64,000 nucleotides of DNA from Pseudooceanicola batsensis HTCC2597 (GTDB taxonomy: Bacteria; Pseudomonadota; Alphaproteobacteria; Rhodobacterales; Rhodobacteraceae), in assembly GCF_000152725.1 (NCBI RefSeq), contig NZ_CH724131.1:2668912-2732911 (forward strand), written 5' to 3'. A model generated the notes under the pieces. It was not told where the DNA came from, did no database searches, and was given only the letters and a program-made list of their open reading frames with translations. A program made the translations under genes and the position numbers. Shown here one piece after another: positions 56,608 through 64,000 of the stretch. Positions within the stretch are counted from its first letter, which is position 1. The number at the start of each line of letters is the position of its first letter.

Positions 56608-57360
56608 TCAGCTCTTGCGCTTGCGCGACATGAAGCCCAGTGCCCCGAAGCCGACCGCAAGCAGCGGCAGCGATGCGGGCAGCGGAACCGCCGGCATGTT
56701 CGGCGCGTCGGCCTTGACGATCTCGCCGGTGGCGACCGGCAGGAAGGCCTTGTAGCCGATGGTGCCGTCAATTTCGCCTTCGGTTCCCTCGCCCGGGACT
56801 TCCAGTGCGGTGCCCGAGATGTAGTTGCCGTGAATGACGATCTCGCGCTTGTCGAGCTCGTCCGGCATCAGGTCGTCGATGTCGAATGAACCGCCGTAGA
56901 CCGACGGATCGGTCAGGTCGAAGGTCCGCGAATAGTCCAGCACGCCGCCGGGCGTTTCCACCAGGCTGCCGTCCGCGTTGGTCAGCGGCACCATGACGGG
57001 GCCGTAGAACATGGCGGCTTCGGCCAGTTCGATGTAGCGGTCCTGGTCATCGTCGATATCGGCGAACCCGTCGTTGTCATCGTCGTTGACGGGCGGCGAG
57101 ACCGAGTCGCCGTCGGGGATGCCGTGGATGTGCTGCGCGTGAGGAGCGAATTCGAACAGGCCGGTGGCCTGCAAGTTGACTTCGAGCGTCTTCGCGTTGT
57201 CGTCGTAAACGAAGTTGCCCGAGCCGCTGACCCCGGATTCGTTCAATTCGCCGAGTGTCACCTCGTAATAGCTCAGGTGGCCTGCGTGTGCGGCCCCTGC
57301 GGTCAAGGCCAGTGCCGAAGCGACCAGCAATTTGCCTTTAAGGGTCTTAATCAAGTTCAT
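56608..57360 (-). CDS. CHRD-domain surface protein with VPLPA-type C-terminal sorting signal
   Basis: 250 residues. A signal peptide (LLVASALALTAGAAHA) precedes a CHRD domain with LSYYEVTLGELNESGVSGSG, PHAQHIHGIPDG and FYGPVMVPL. An Asp-rich insert, NDDDNDGFADIDDDQDRYIE, looks like a calcium loop. The end, VPLPASLPLLAVGFGALG followed by a basic FMSRKRKS, is the VPLPA/PEP-CTERM layout processed by exosortases. Probably exported and anchored or released with exopolysaccharide. ATG with GGGAG ahead. No exosortase is in this window. Confidence 0.8.
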   Translation of the reverse strand: MNLIKTLKGKLLVASALALTAGAAHAGHLSYYEVTLGELNESGVSGSGNFVYDDNAKTLEVNLQATGLFEFAPHAQHIHGIPDGDSVSPPVNDDDNDGFADIDDDQDRYIELAEAAMFYGPVMVPLTNADGSLVETPGGVLDYSRTFDLTDPSVYGGSFDIDDLMPDELDKREIVIHGNYISGTALEVPGEGTEGEIDGTIGYKAFLPVATGEIVKADAPNMPAVPLPASLPLLAVGFGALGFMSRKRKS

Positions 57361-57481
57361 AATGGTCTCCCTGTGATCAGGTCGTAGGCTGTATTGCCTA
57401 TGCGTGACTCACGAACTGGGGCGGCAGCTGGTTTCAAAAAAACCTTCAATTCGCGCGGAAAAACGGGATTTTTGACGATTT

Positions 57482-57507
57482 GGAACCAATGGCGCTGGCG
57501 GTTCGTT
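57482..57507 (+). promoter_or_regulatory. EcfG-type (general stress) promoter-like sequence ahead of kpsF
   Basis: GGAAC (57482-57486), exactly 17 bases, CGTT (57504-57507), the form of the EcfG consensus. It reads toward kpsF, 195 bp away. The rest of the 341-bp gap (57361-57701) is Ala/Pro/Gly-rich in translation on both strands but holds no gene I can support. The match is short, so chance is possible. Confidence 0.3.
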
Positions 57508-57701
57508 GGTTTGCCCCGCCTGACGCGCAAATTCGCCTTGGGGTTGTGCCGGCCTGTGCTCCTGCTCGGCTTGGGCCGCCCGTGCCGACCCCGCGGGCAC
57601 CGCGGCACCCGACGTGGCACCAAGCGGGCAGGCCGAGCCGCCGGCGACGCCCCCGAAACTCTCTGTTGGACAGGGCATGGGAAGGCCTGTATGTCCGCCC
57701 C

Positions 57702-58679
57702 ATGCAGGATACCGTGACCTCCCGAAACTCAGCGCCGGCGATCGAGACGGCCCGCGCCGTTCTGAGATCGGAAAGCGCCGCGCTCGCGCAGCTGGCCGAT
57801 GAACTGACGGCGGAATTCGATTCCGTCGTGGCCGCCCTCCTTCCGGTTCAGGGGCGGGTCGTCATCTCGGGCATGGGCAAGTCGGGTCATGTCGCGGCCA
57901 AGATTGCAGCGACCTTCGCCTCGACCGGGACGCCGGCGCAGTTTGTCCACCCGGGCGAGGCCAGCCATGGCGATCTCGGCATGATCACCCGCGCCGATGC
58001 GACGATCCTGATCTCGAATTCGGGCGAGACGAAGGAGCTGGCCGACATCATCGCCCACACCCGCCGCTTCGACATTCCGCTGATCGGGATCACCAAACGG
58101 GCCGGCAGCGCGCTGGCGAAGCAGGCCGACCACGTGCTCTTGTTGTCGGACGCGCCCGAAGCCTGCTCGATCGGCATGGCGCCCACGACCTCGACCACAA
58201 TGACCATGGCGCTCGGCGATGCGCTGGCGGTGGCGCTGATGGAGGCGCGCGGATTCGACAGCACCGATTTCCATACCTTCCACCCCGGCGGCACCCTTGG
58301 GGCGCAGTTGCTGACCGTGCGCGCCGTGATGCACCAGGGCGATGCGCTGCCCGTGGTCCGGCCGGAGACCGGAATGGGCGACACGCTGCTCGAGATGTCG
58401 GCCAAGGGGTTCGGTGTCGTCGCCGTGACCGAGGCGGGCCGGCTGACGGGCGTCATCACCGACGGCGACCTGCGGCGCAACCTCGAGGGGCTGCTGGAGC
58501 GCAAGGCCGGCGCGGTGGCGACTGGCCGTCCGCGCACGATCTCGGCCGATATCCTGCTGGTCGAGGCGCTCGGCATCATGAACGACAACAAGATCTCGGC
58601 GCTCTTCGCCGTGGATGACGAGGGCAGCCTGGAAGGGCTGGTCCATATCCACGATGCCCTGCGCGTCGGCGTGAAATGA
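57702..58679 (+). CDS. kpsF: D-arabinose-5-phosphate isomerase (KdsD/KpsF family)
   Basis: 325 residues. SIS domain with VVISGMGKSGHVAAKIAAT, TLISNSGETKE-like ILISNSGETKELADII and HPGGTLGAQLL; then two CBS domains (about 205-320). It makes arabinose-5-P from ribulose-5-P, the first step to KDO. ATG at 57702. The frame is open much further upstream, but that part has no recognisable sequence. Stop overlaps the kdsB start (ATGA). Confidence 0.93.
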   Translation: MQDTVTSRNSAPAIETARAVLRSESAALAQLADELTAEFDSVVAALLPVQGRVVISGMGKSGHVAAKIAATFASTGTPAQFVHPGEASHGDLGMITRADATILISNSGETKELADIIAHTRRFDIPLIGITKRAGSALAKQADHVLLLSDAPEACSIGMAPTTSTTMTMALGDALAVALMEARGFDSTDFHTFHPGGTLGAQLLTVRAVMHQGDALPVVRPETGMGDTLLEMSAKGFGVVAVTEAGRLTGVITDGDLRRNLEGLLERKAGAVATGRPRTISADILLVEALGIMNDNKISALFAVDDEGSLEGLVHIHDALRVGVK

Positions 58680-59467
58680 CGGCCGTCGTCTTCATCCCCG
58701 CCCGCTATGCCTCGACCCGCTATCCGGGCAAGCCGCTGGTCGAGCTGACCGGTGCGACCGGCGAGAAGAAGAGCCTGATCCGCCGCAGCTGGGAGGCCGC
58801 GAAGGCGGTCGAGGGGATCGACGCCGTCTATGTCCTGACCGACGACGACCGCATCCGCGCGGCGTCGGAGGCCTTCGGGGCCGAGGTGATCATGACCTCG
58901 TCCGAGGCCCGCAACGGCACCGAACGCTGCGCCGAAGGCGTGGCGAAGCTTCCGGACGAGCCGGAAATTGTGGTGAACCTCCAGGGCGACGCGCCGCTGA
59001 CACCGGCATGGTTCGTCGCTGACCTCGTCGCGCACATGAGGGCCAACCCCGGGGCGCAGATGGCGACGCCCGTGCTGCCGACGGAAGCCGACACCCTGGC
59101 CAATTTCGTCACCGACCGGAAAGAAGGGCGCGTCGGCGGCACCACGGCGGTGATGCGGGCGGATGGTACGGCCATCTATTTCTCCAAGGAAGTGCTGCCC
59201 TACGTCGGCTCGCTGGAGACCCCGCCGAAGGTCTGGCACCATGTCGGCTGTTACGCCTATCGCCCCGGCGCACTGCGCGCCTATGCCGGCTGGCCCGAGG
59301 GGCCGCTGGAACAGGCCGAGGGGCTGGAGCAGCTAAGGTTTCTCGAAAACGGCTGGGACGTGGCCTGCGTGCCGGTCGAGGGCCGGGGACGGGTGTTCTG
59401 GGAACTCAACAACCCCGTGGACGTCGAGCGGATCGAGAGCGTCCTGAAGAAGGAGGGTATCGCATGA
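58676..59467 (+). CDS. kdsB: CMP-KDO synthetase (3-deoxy-manno-octulosonate cytidylyltransferase)
   Basis: 263 residues. VVFIPARYASTRYPGKPL is the nucleotide-binding start; NGTERCAEG, VNLQGDAPL and HVGCYAYRPGALRAYAGWP are further family motifs. It activates KDO with CTP. Overlaps kpsF and kdsA by four bases each. KDO may go to lipid A core or a capsule linker. Confidence 0.95.
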   Translation: MTAVVFIPARYASTRYPGKPLVELTGATGEKKSLIRRSWEAAKAVEGIDAVYVLTDDDRIRAASEAFGAEVIMTSSEARNGTERCAEGVAKLPDEPEIVVNLQGDAPLTPAWFVADLVAHMRANPGAQMATPVLPTEADTLANFVTDRKEGRVGGTTAVMRADGTAIYFSKEVLPYVGSLETPPKVWHHVGCYAYRPGALRAYAGWPEGPLEQAEGLEQLRFLENGWDVACVPVEGRGRVFWELNNPVDVERIESVLKKEGIA

Positions 59468-60285
59468 AGACGGTGAAGATCGGCGATTTCGAGGTATCGA
59501 ACGCGCATCCCTACATGCTGATCGCGGGCCCCTGCCAGATGGAGAGCCTGGAGCATTCCCGCATGCTGGCGGAAAAGATCGCCGCCGCGGCCGAGGCCGC
59601 CGGCCGGCCCTGGGTCTTCAAGGCGAGCTATGACAAGGCGAACCGGTCGTCGCTCTCGGGCAAGCGCGGGCTGGGAATGGAGAAGGGTCTCAGGATCCTC
59701 GGGGACATCGCGAAGGAATTCGGCTGCCCCGTGCTGACCGACGTGCATGAACCGGGCCAGTGCGCCGTGGCGGCCGAGGTGGTGGACATCCTGCAGATCC
59801 CCGCCTTCCTGTCCCGCCAGACCGACCTGCTTCTGGCGGCGGGCGAGACCGGCAAGGCGCTGAACGTCAAGAAGGGGCAGTTCCTCGCTCCGTGGGACAT
59901 GCAGAACGTGGTCGACAAGATCGCCTCGACCGGGAACGAGAACATCATGCTCTGCGAGCGCGGCGCCTCCTTCGGGTACAACATGCTCGTGTCGGACTTC
60001 CGCTCGCTGCCGATCATGGCGCAGACGGGCTGTCCGGTCGTGTTCGACGCGACGCATTCCGTGCAGCTGCCCGGCGGACTGGGCGGATCGACCGGCGGAC
60101 AGAGGGAATTCGTCGAGCCGCTGGCGCGGGCCGCCATGGCCGTGGGAACGGCGGCGGTCTTCATCGAGACGCATGACGACCCAGACAACGCACCCTCGGA
60201 CGGGCCGAACATGGTGCCGATCGCGGACCTGCCGCGACTGCTCAAAGGGCTGGCCGCGATCGACGACCTGACCAAGGGGCTCTGA
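59464..60285 (+). CDS. kdsA: 3-deoxy-8-phosphooctulonate synthase
   Basis: 273 residues. IAGPCQMESLEHSRMLAE, FKASYDKANRSSLSGKRG, LTDVHEPGQCA, and FDATHSVQLPGG are KdsA motifs. It condenses PEP with arabinose-5-P. Third gene of the KDO operon; KDO-8-P phosphatase (kdsC) is not in the window. Confidence 0.96.
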   Translation: MKTVKIGDFEVSNAHPYMLIAGPCQMESLEHSRMLAEKIAAAAEAAGRPWVFKASYDKANRSSLSGKRGLGMEKGLRILGDIAKEFGCPVLTDVHEPGQCAVAAEVVDILQIPAFLSRQTDLLLAAGETGKALNVKKGQFLAPWDMQNVVDKIASTGNENIMLCERGASFGYNMLVSDFRSLPIMAQTGCPVVFDATHSVQLPGGLGGSTGGQREFVEPLARAAMAVGTAAVFIETHDDPDNAPSDGPNMVPIADLPRLLKGLAAIDDLTKGL

Positions 60286-60340
60286 GCCTCTCCGGTCATG
60301 CGCGTCGTCGGCTGACACCGTAGCGAACCGGGCGGCCGAT

Positions 60341-60379
60341 GATCCTGCGGGCGCTGGCGTAGGCGGTTCGCGCAGGATC
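60341..60379. repeat. 9-bp inverted repeat after kdsA
   Basis: GATCCTGCG (60341-60349) and CGCAGGATC (60371-60379) are exact inverted copies, 21 bases apart, in the 178-bp gap after kdsA. It could be part of a terminator or an operator, but no U-tract follows. Confidence 0.3.
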
Positions 60380-60463
60380 GCCTTGCCGCGTCTGCTCTAT
60401 CCAGCCACATTGCCGGTGAGGTCGCACGATGCCGTGCGAGGCATTGCAGCAAGGGAATGCGGG

Positions 60464-61969
60464 ATGGATTTCGTCTGGACGGCGCTGGAATACCTGGCCC
60501 TGATTTTCGTCGTCGCGATCGGGACGGGGATCCTGGTCGTGATCGGCCTGTTCGTGACAGATCGGTGGCAGACGCATGACGCGATCCGGCGGAACTATCC
60601 GGTCATCGGTCGTTTCCGCTATCTCTTTTCCACCTTGGGCGAATTCTTCCGCCAGTACTTTTTCGCCATGGACCGCGAGGAGATGCCCTTCAACCGCGCG
60701 CAGCGTGAATGGGTCCACCATTCCTCGCTGGGGCAGGGGAACATGGTCGCCTTCGGCTCCACCCGCAACCTGTCGGTCCCGGGCACGTCGATCTTCGTCA
60801 ACTCCGCCTTTCCGCCGCTCGACGACCAGTTCGCGACGACCCGCCCGCTGGTGATCGGCCCCTACAGCAGGCAGCCCTACGAGGCGCCGTCGATCTTCAA
60901 CATCTCGGGCATGTCCTACGGCGCCATCTCGCGGCCCGCGGTCGAGGCTCTGAGCCGCGGAGCGGCCAAGGCGGGGATCTGGCTGAACACCGGCGAGGGC
61001 GGCCTGTCGCCCTATCACCTGATGGGCGGCTGCGACATCGTCTTCCAGATCGGGACGGCCAAGTACGGCGTGCGCGACGAGATCGGCAAGCTCGACGATG
61101 ACCGGCTGCGCGCCATCGCCGAGAAACCCGAGGTCAAGATGTTCGAGCTCAAGCTGGCGCAGGGGGCCAAGCCCGGCAAGGGCGGCATCCTTCCCGGCGA
61201 GAAGATCACCCCCGAGATCGCCTCGATCCGCGGCATCCCCGTGGGCCAGGACAGCCTGTCGCCGAACCGCCATCCCGACATCCGCAGCTTTGGCGACCTG
61301 CTGGACCAGATCGCGCATATCCGCCGCGTGACCGGCAAGCCGGTCGGGTTCAAGACGGTGCTGGGGTCTTCGGATTCCTACGAAGGGCTGTTCCGCCAGA
61401 TCCTCGAACGCGGGGCGATCCATGCGCCGGACTTCATCACCATCGACGGGGGCGAGGGCGGCACGGGCGCCGCGCCGATGCCGCTGATGGATCTGGTCGG
61501 CATGCCCCTGCGCGAGGCGCTGCTGAGGATCACGGACATGCGCGACCGGTTCGGCCTGCACGACCGCATCCGCATCATCGCCAGCGGCAAGCTGGTGAAT
61601 CCCTCGGACGTGGCATGGGCCATCTGCGCCGGGGCGGATTTCGTCACCACCGCACGCGGCTTCATGTTCTCGCTGGGCTGCATCCAGGCGCTGAAGTGCC
61701 ACAGGAACACCTGCCCGACCGGAGTCACCACGCATCAGAGGCATCTGCAGCGTGGCCTGGTGGTCGAGCAGAAGTACCTCCGCGTCGCGAACTATGCCAA
61801 GCAGATCGTCAAGGAGGTCGAGACCATCGCCCACTCGGTCGGAGTGAACGAGCCGCGCAAGATGCGCCGCCACCATGTCCGGGTGGTGCAGGCCAGCGGC
61901 GAATCCGTCCTGCTGTCAAAGCTGCGGCCCAGCCATGATGCGGGCGACGTCGACAAGGCCCGCCTCTAG
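60464..61969 (+). CDS. FMN-binding glutamate synthase-like membrane protein (GltB alpha-barrel domain)
   Basis: 501 residues, ATG at 60464 with AAGGGA ahead. A single N-terminal membrane helix (about 5-27) is followed by the GltB synthase barrel: SGMSYGAISRPAVEAL, GEGGLSPYH, FITIDGGEGGTGAAP, and CIQALKCHRNTCPTG. That Cys set (spacing 6 and 5) matches the 3Fe-4S site of glutamate synthase. The amidotransferase domain is absent, so ammonia-dependent or unrelated flavin chemistry is likely. Family often called FMN-binding glutamate synthase family; substrate unknown. Confidence 0.88.
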   Translation: MDFVWTALEYLALIFVVAIGTGILVVIGLFVTDRWQTHDAIRRNYPVIGRFRYLFSTLGEFFRQYFFAMDREEMPFNRAQREWVHHSSLGQGNMVAFGSTRNLSVPGTSIFVNSAFPPLDDQFATTRPLVIGPYSRQPYEAPSIFNISGMSYGAISRPAVEALSRGAAKAGIWLNTGEGGLSPYHLMGGCDIVFQIGTAKYGVRDEIGKLDDDRLRAIAEKPEVKMFELKLAQGAKPGKGGILPGEKITPEIASIRGIPVGQDSLSPNRHPDIRSFGDLLDQIAHIRRVTGKPVGFKTVLGSSDSYEGLFRQILERGAIHAPDFITIDGGEGGTGAAPMPLMDLVGMPLREALLRITDMRDRFGLHDRIRIIASGKLVNPSDVAWAICAGADFVTTARGFMFSLGCIQALKCHRNTCPTGVTTHQRHLQRGLVVEQKYLRVANYAKQIVKEVETIAHSVGVNEPRKMRRHHVRVVQASGESVLLSKLRPSHDAGDVDKARL

Positions 61970-62075
61970 AACAAATGTTACAGCCGGTCCCATTCCGGTG
62001 AGATCGCGGCGTTTGGTGTAACTTTTTGCGGCCCTACTTCGTAGTGAGAGAGGTAGGCAGCAAACGGAGTTCCCC

Positions 62076-62981
62076 ATGCCCCGCATCTGGAAGAGCACAT
62101 TCAAGGATCATGACGTCACGCCCGAACAGGCCTACCTGAACCGACGGCAGATCATGGCCGGGGCCGCCGGGCTGGGGCTGGGATCGATCGCGGGGCCGGC
62201 GTTTGCCGCGCCCGAGGGGCTCGAGCCGAACCCGCTCGAGGACATCACCAACTACAACAACTACTACGAGTTCGGGACCGGGAAGACCGACCCGGCCGAA
62301 CACGCCCATGCCCTCACCACCGAGCCCTGGTCGGTGAAGATCGACGGTATGGTCGACCGGCCGGGCGACTATCAGTTCGAGGACATCCTCGCCAACGCCC
62401 AGATCGAGGAGCGGATCTATCGCCTGCGCTGCGTCGAGGCCTGGTCGATGGTCATCCCGTGGAACGGCTTTACCCTCGCCAGCCTGCTCGACCGGGTGGG
62501 CGTGCAGTCCGGTGCCCGCTTCGTGGCCTTCGAGACCGTGACGCGACCCGAGGAGATGCCGGGCCTGCGCTATCCGGTTCTGGACTGGCCCTACCGCGAG
62601 GGCCTGCGCCTGGACGAGGCCATGCATCCGCTGACACTCCTGGCCACCGGGATCTACGGCAAGGACCTTCCCAACCAGAACGGCGCGCCGCTGCGCCTGG
62701 TGGTGCCGTGGAAATACGGCTTCAAGGGGATCAAGAGCATCGTCCGCATCACCCTGCAGGAAGAGATGCCCTTTACCTCGTGGAACGACGCCAACCCGCG
62801 CGAGTACGGATTCTATTCCAACGTGAACCCCCAAGTGGATCACCCCCGCTGGTCCCAGGCGACCGAGCGCGTGATCGGCGCCGGCCTGTTCGGGTCCCGC
62901 CGCGAGACCGAGATGTTCAACGGCTACGGAGAAGAGGTCGCCGACCTCTATGCCGGCATGGACCTCCAGAAGAATTTCTGA
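62076..62981 (+). CDS. msrP: Protein-methionine-sulfoxide reductase catalytic subunit MsrP (YedY)
   Basis: 301 residues. A Tat signal begins [16 protein letters not shown], with Arg23-Arg24. The Mo-molybdopterin ligand Cys119 is in [12 protein letters not shown], and the sulfite-oxidase-type fold continues to [11 protein letters not shown]. It repairs oxidised Met in periplasmic proteins. CGGAG lies eight bases ahead of the ATG. It precedes msrQ by ten bases. Confidence 0.95.
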   Translation: MPRIWKSTFKDHDVTPEQAYLNRRQIMAGAAGLGLGSIAGPAFAAPEGLEPNPLEDITNYNNYYEFGTGKTDPAEHAHALTTEPWSVKIDGMVDRPGDYQFEDILANAQIEERIYRLRCVEAWSMVIPWNGFTLASLLDRVGVQSGARFVAFETVTRPEEMPGLRYPVLDWPYREGLRLDEAMHPLTLLATGIYGKDLPNQNGAPLRLVVPWKYGFKGIKSIVRITLQEEMPFTSWNDANPREYGFYSNVNPQVDHPRWSQATERVIGAGLFGSRRETEMFNGYGEEVADLYAGMDLQKNF

Positions 62982-62991
62982 GGGCAGGGGA

Positions 62992-63633
62992 ATGACACAT
63001 GACGGCACTGCAACGATGAGCCTGAAGGACCGGCTGGCGCAGCCCGTGAACCAGACGCTTCGCCGGATCCCGTCCTGGCCCCTCTATATAGTGGGGGCGA
63101 TCCCGCCGGTCTGGTTGTTCGTGGCCGGGCTGACCGGAGGGCTCGGGGTCGATCCGGTCAAGGCGATGGAGCACCAGATGGGCGAGTGGGCCCTCTGGCT
63201 GATCATCGCGAGCCTCTGCGTCACGCCGGCGCGCAGGTATCTCGGCATCAACCTGATCAAGTTCCGCAGGGCGATCGGGCTGCTCGCCTTCTTCTACGTT
63301 CTCTTCCATTTCCTGATCTGGCTGGTGCTGGATGTTCAGATCGTGTCGCAGATCCTCGCGGACATCGCCAAGCGGCCCTACGTGACGGTCGGCTTCGCGG
63401 CCTTCCTTCTTCTGATCCCGCTTGCGGCCACTTCGAACAACTGGTCGGTGCGCAAGCTGGGGCCGGGTTGGCGCAAGCTTCACCAGATGGTCTATGCGGC
63501 CGCGATCCTGGGGGCACTTCACTTCATCATGCTGGTGAAGGGATTCCAGCTGGAGCCCTACATATACATGGCGGCCATCCTGGGGCTACTGGCCCTCCGG
63601 CTGCCCGACTGGCTGAAGAGACGCCGCCGCTGA
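62992..63633 (+). CDS. msrQ: MsrQ heme b membrane subunit (YedZ)
   Basis: 213 residues with about six membrane helices. His residues in VLFHFLIWL, KLHQMVYAAA and ILGALHFIMLV are candidate heme ligands. It passes electrons from the quinone pool to MsrP. ATG at 62992 has GAGGG ahead; an internal ATG at 63016 is another option. Followed by a terminator at 63655. Confidence 0.93.
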   Translation: MTHDGTATMSLKDRLAQPVNQTLRRIPSWPLYIVGAIPPVWLFVAGLTGGLGVDPVKAMEHQMGEWALWLIIASLCVTPARRYLGINLIKFRRAIGLLAFFYVLFHFLIWLVLDVQIVSQILADIAKRPYVTVGFAAFLLLIPLAATSNNWSVRKLGPGWRKLHQMVYAAAILGALHFIMLVKGFQLEPYIYMAAILGLLALRLPDWLKRRRR

Positions 63634-63654
63634 CATGACCGAGTCACCGAGACC

Positions 63655-63678
63655 GCCCGCGCATTCCGCGGGCGTTTT
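63655..63678 (+). terminator. Intrinsic terminator after msrQ
   Basis: GCCCGCG, loop CATTC, CGCGGGC, then G and four T, 21 bases after the msrQ stop. Confidence 0.8.
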
Positions 63679-63679
63679 C

Positions 63680-63788
63680 GATTCCGGGCGACTCGCCCGA
63701 TTCCGCGAGTCGCCCGGCGATTCCGGCTGAATCGGTCGATTCCACCCCGCTGAATCGGGTGACCCAAGGGAAGATTCCCGGGGGATTC
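63680..63788. promoter_or_regulatory. Dense cluster of GANTC sites (CcrM-type methylation)
   Basis: Ten GANTC sites begin at 63680, 63690, 63699, 63707, 63719, 63729, 63738, 63752, 63773 and 63784, spaced mostly 8-12 bp, close to one helical turn; an eleventh is at 63641. Chance would give about one in 300 bp at this GC content. A perfect 13-bp inverted repeat (63684-63696 with 63705-63717) lies inside. GANTC is the CcrM adenine methylation site in alphaproteobacteria, so this is a probable methylation-controlled region. Confidence 0.7.
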
Positions 63789-63798
63789 TGCGCCCTCT

Positions 63799-64000
63799 TG
63801 GGGATAACCCGGTGGATAACCCAATATCTGGGGTTTTCTCACGGAAACGAGAGCGAACGCCCCCAGGCGGGACCCACATGTTAGCGAAAAAACTGCAGGG
63901 GTAACGCATTGAAAATAAACGAACATCCAAGTTTTTGAAAAAAAGATGACGGCTGCTGGAAAAAACCTCTTGCGGACCCCCGGCCCTAACCGTAAATACC
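63799..64000. other. Candidate replication origin: DnaA-box-like pair and AT-rich stretch
   Basis: TGGGGATAA (63799-63807) and GGTGGATAA (63811-63819) each differ by one base from the DnaA box TGTGGATAA and are 12 bp apart in the same direction. The following 63880-63965 is AT-rich for this genome, with GAAAATAAACGAAC and GTTTTTGAAAAAAAG. No gene is seen up to the window end. Flanked by the GANTC cluster, this looks like oriC, but it could be the regulatory region of a gene beyond 64000. Confidence 0.4.

Noticed and set aside
57409..57678. Ala/Gly-rich frame on the minus strand, and an N-terminal extension of kpsF on the plus strand
   Set aside because: Composition is typical of non-coding high-GC DNA; the KpsF family begins at about the chosen ATG.

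Overview
This window is a high-GC stretch of an alphaproteobacterial chromosome, most likely from the Rhodobacteraceae (Roseobacter/Rhodobacter group). The evidence is the ribosomal block rpmE-rplS-trmD-rimM-rpsP-chorismate mutase-GNAT-ffh, a FYDLN-acid protein (TIGR02300) next to tRNA-Ala(GGC), a VPLPA-type C-terminal sorting signal, a DUF2793 protein, and GANTC (CcrM-type) site clustering. I cannot name the species.

Layout. 1-900: end of a TIGR02300 gene, tRNA-Ala and a Nudix hydrolase. 944-14582: surface polysaccharide island I. Its plus-strand arm holds a membrane NDP-sugar 4,6-dehydratase, an FkbM methyltransferase, two glycosyltransferases, a Wzy-like and a Wzx-like membrane protein. 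Its minus-strand arm is a tightly overlapping operon fnlA-fnlB-fnlC (UDP-L-FucNAc pathway), initiating sugar-phosphate transferase, sulfotransferase, DegT aminotransferase. 14738-19014: rRNA methyltransferase, gamma-glutamyltransferase, GlcD-like dehydrogenase and tRNA-Met. 19264-22689: a large HWE-type hybrid sensor kinase. 23008-44024: polysaccharide island II, containing yjbF/yjbH, glmM, a metallophosphatase, two RTX proteins, a KpsM/T/E-type ABC exporter, an RgpF/WbsX-like protein, a second sulfotransferase, a Wza-like exporter, a YjbE/GfcA-like micro-protein, a DUF2793 protein and a Wzc-like tyrosine kinase.

44205-51705: translation/SRP block, all on the minus strand, with an insertion of five consecutive GNAT acetyltransferase genes between ffh and the chorismate mutase. 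51706-52399: a non-coding stretch with a long inverted repeat and two tandem 106-bp repeats. 52400-56452: pyrF, a small conserved gene, and clpB behind a sigma-32-like promoter. 56608-57360: a CHRD/VPLPA surface protein. 57702-60285: the KDO operon kpsF-kdsB-kdsA. 60464-63633: an FMN/3Fe-4S glutamate-synthase-like protein and msrP-msrQ. 63634-64000: non-coding, with a terminator, ten GANTC sites in 109 bp, two DnaA-box-like sequences and an AT-rich tail. This is a candidate replication origin or a CcrM/GcrA-controlled region.

How it fits together: glmM, the fnl genes, the dehydratase/aminotransferase pair and the KDO operon supply activated sugars. Glycosyltransferases, FkbM and two sulfotransferases would assemble and decorate glycans. 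Kps-type, Wza/Wzc-type and Yjb-type parts would export or anchor them. RTX and VPLPA proteins add further surface material. Functions are assigned from recognised family motifs and gene order only; no database search was run.
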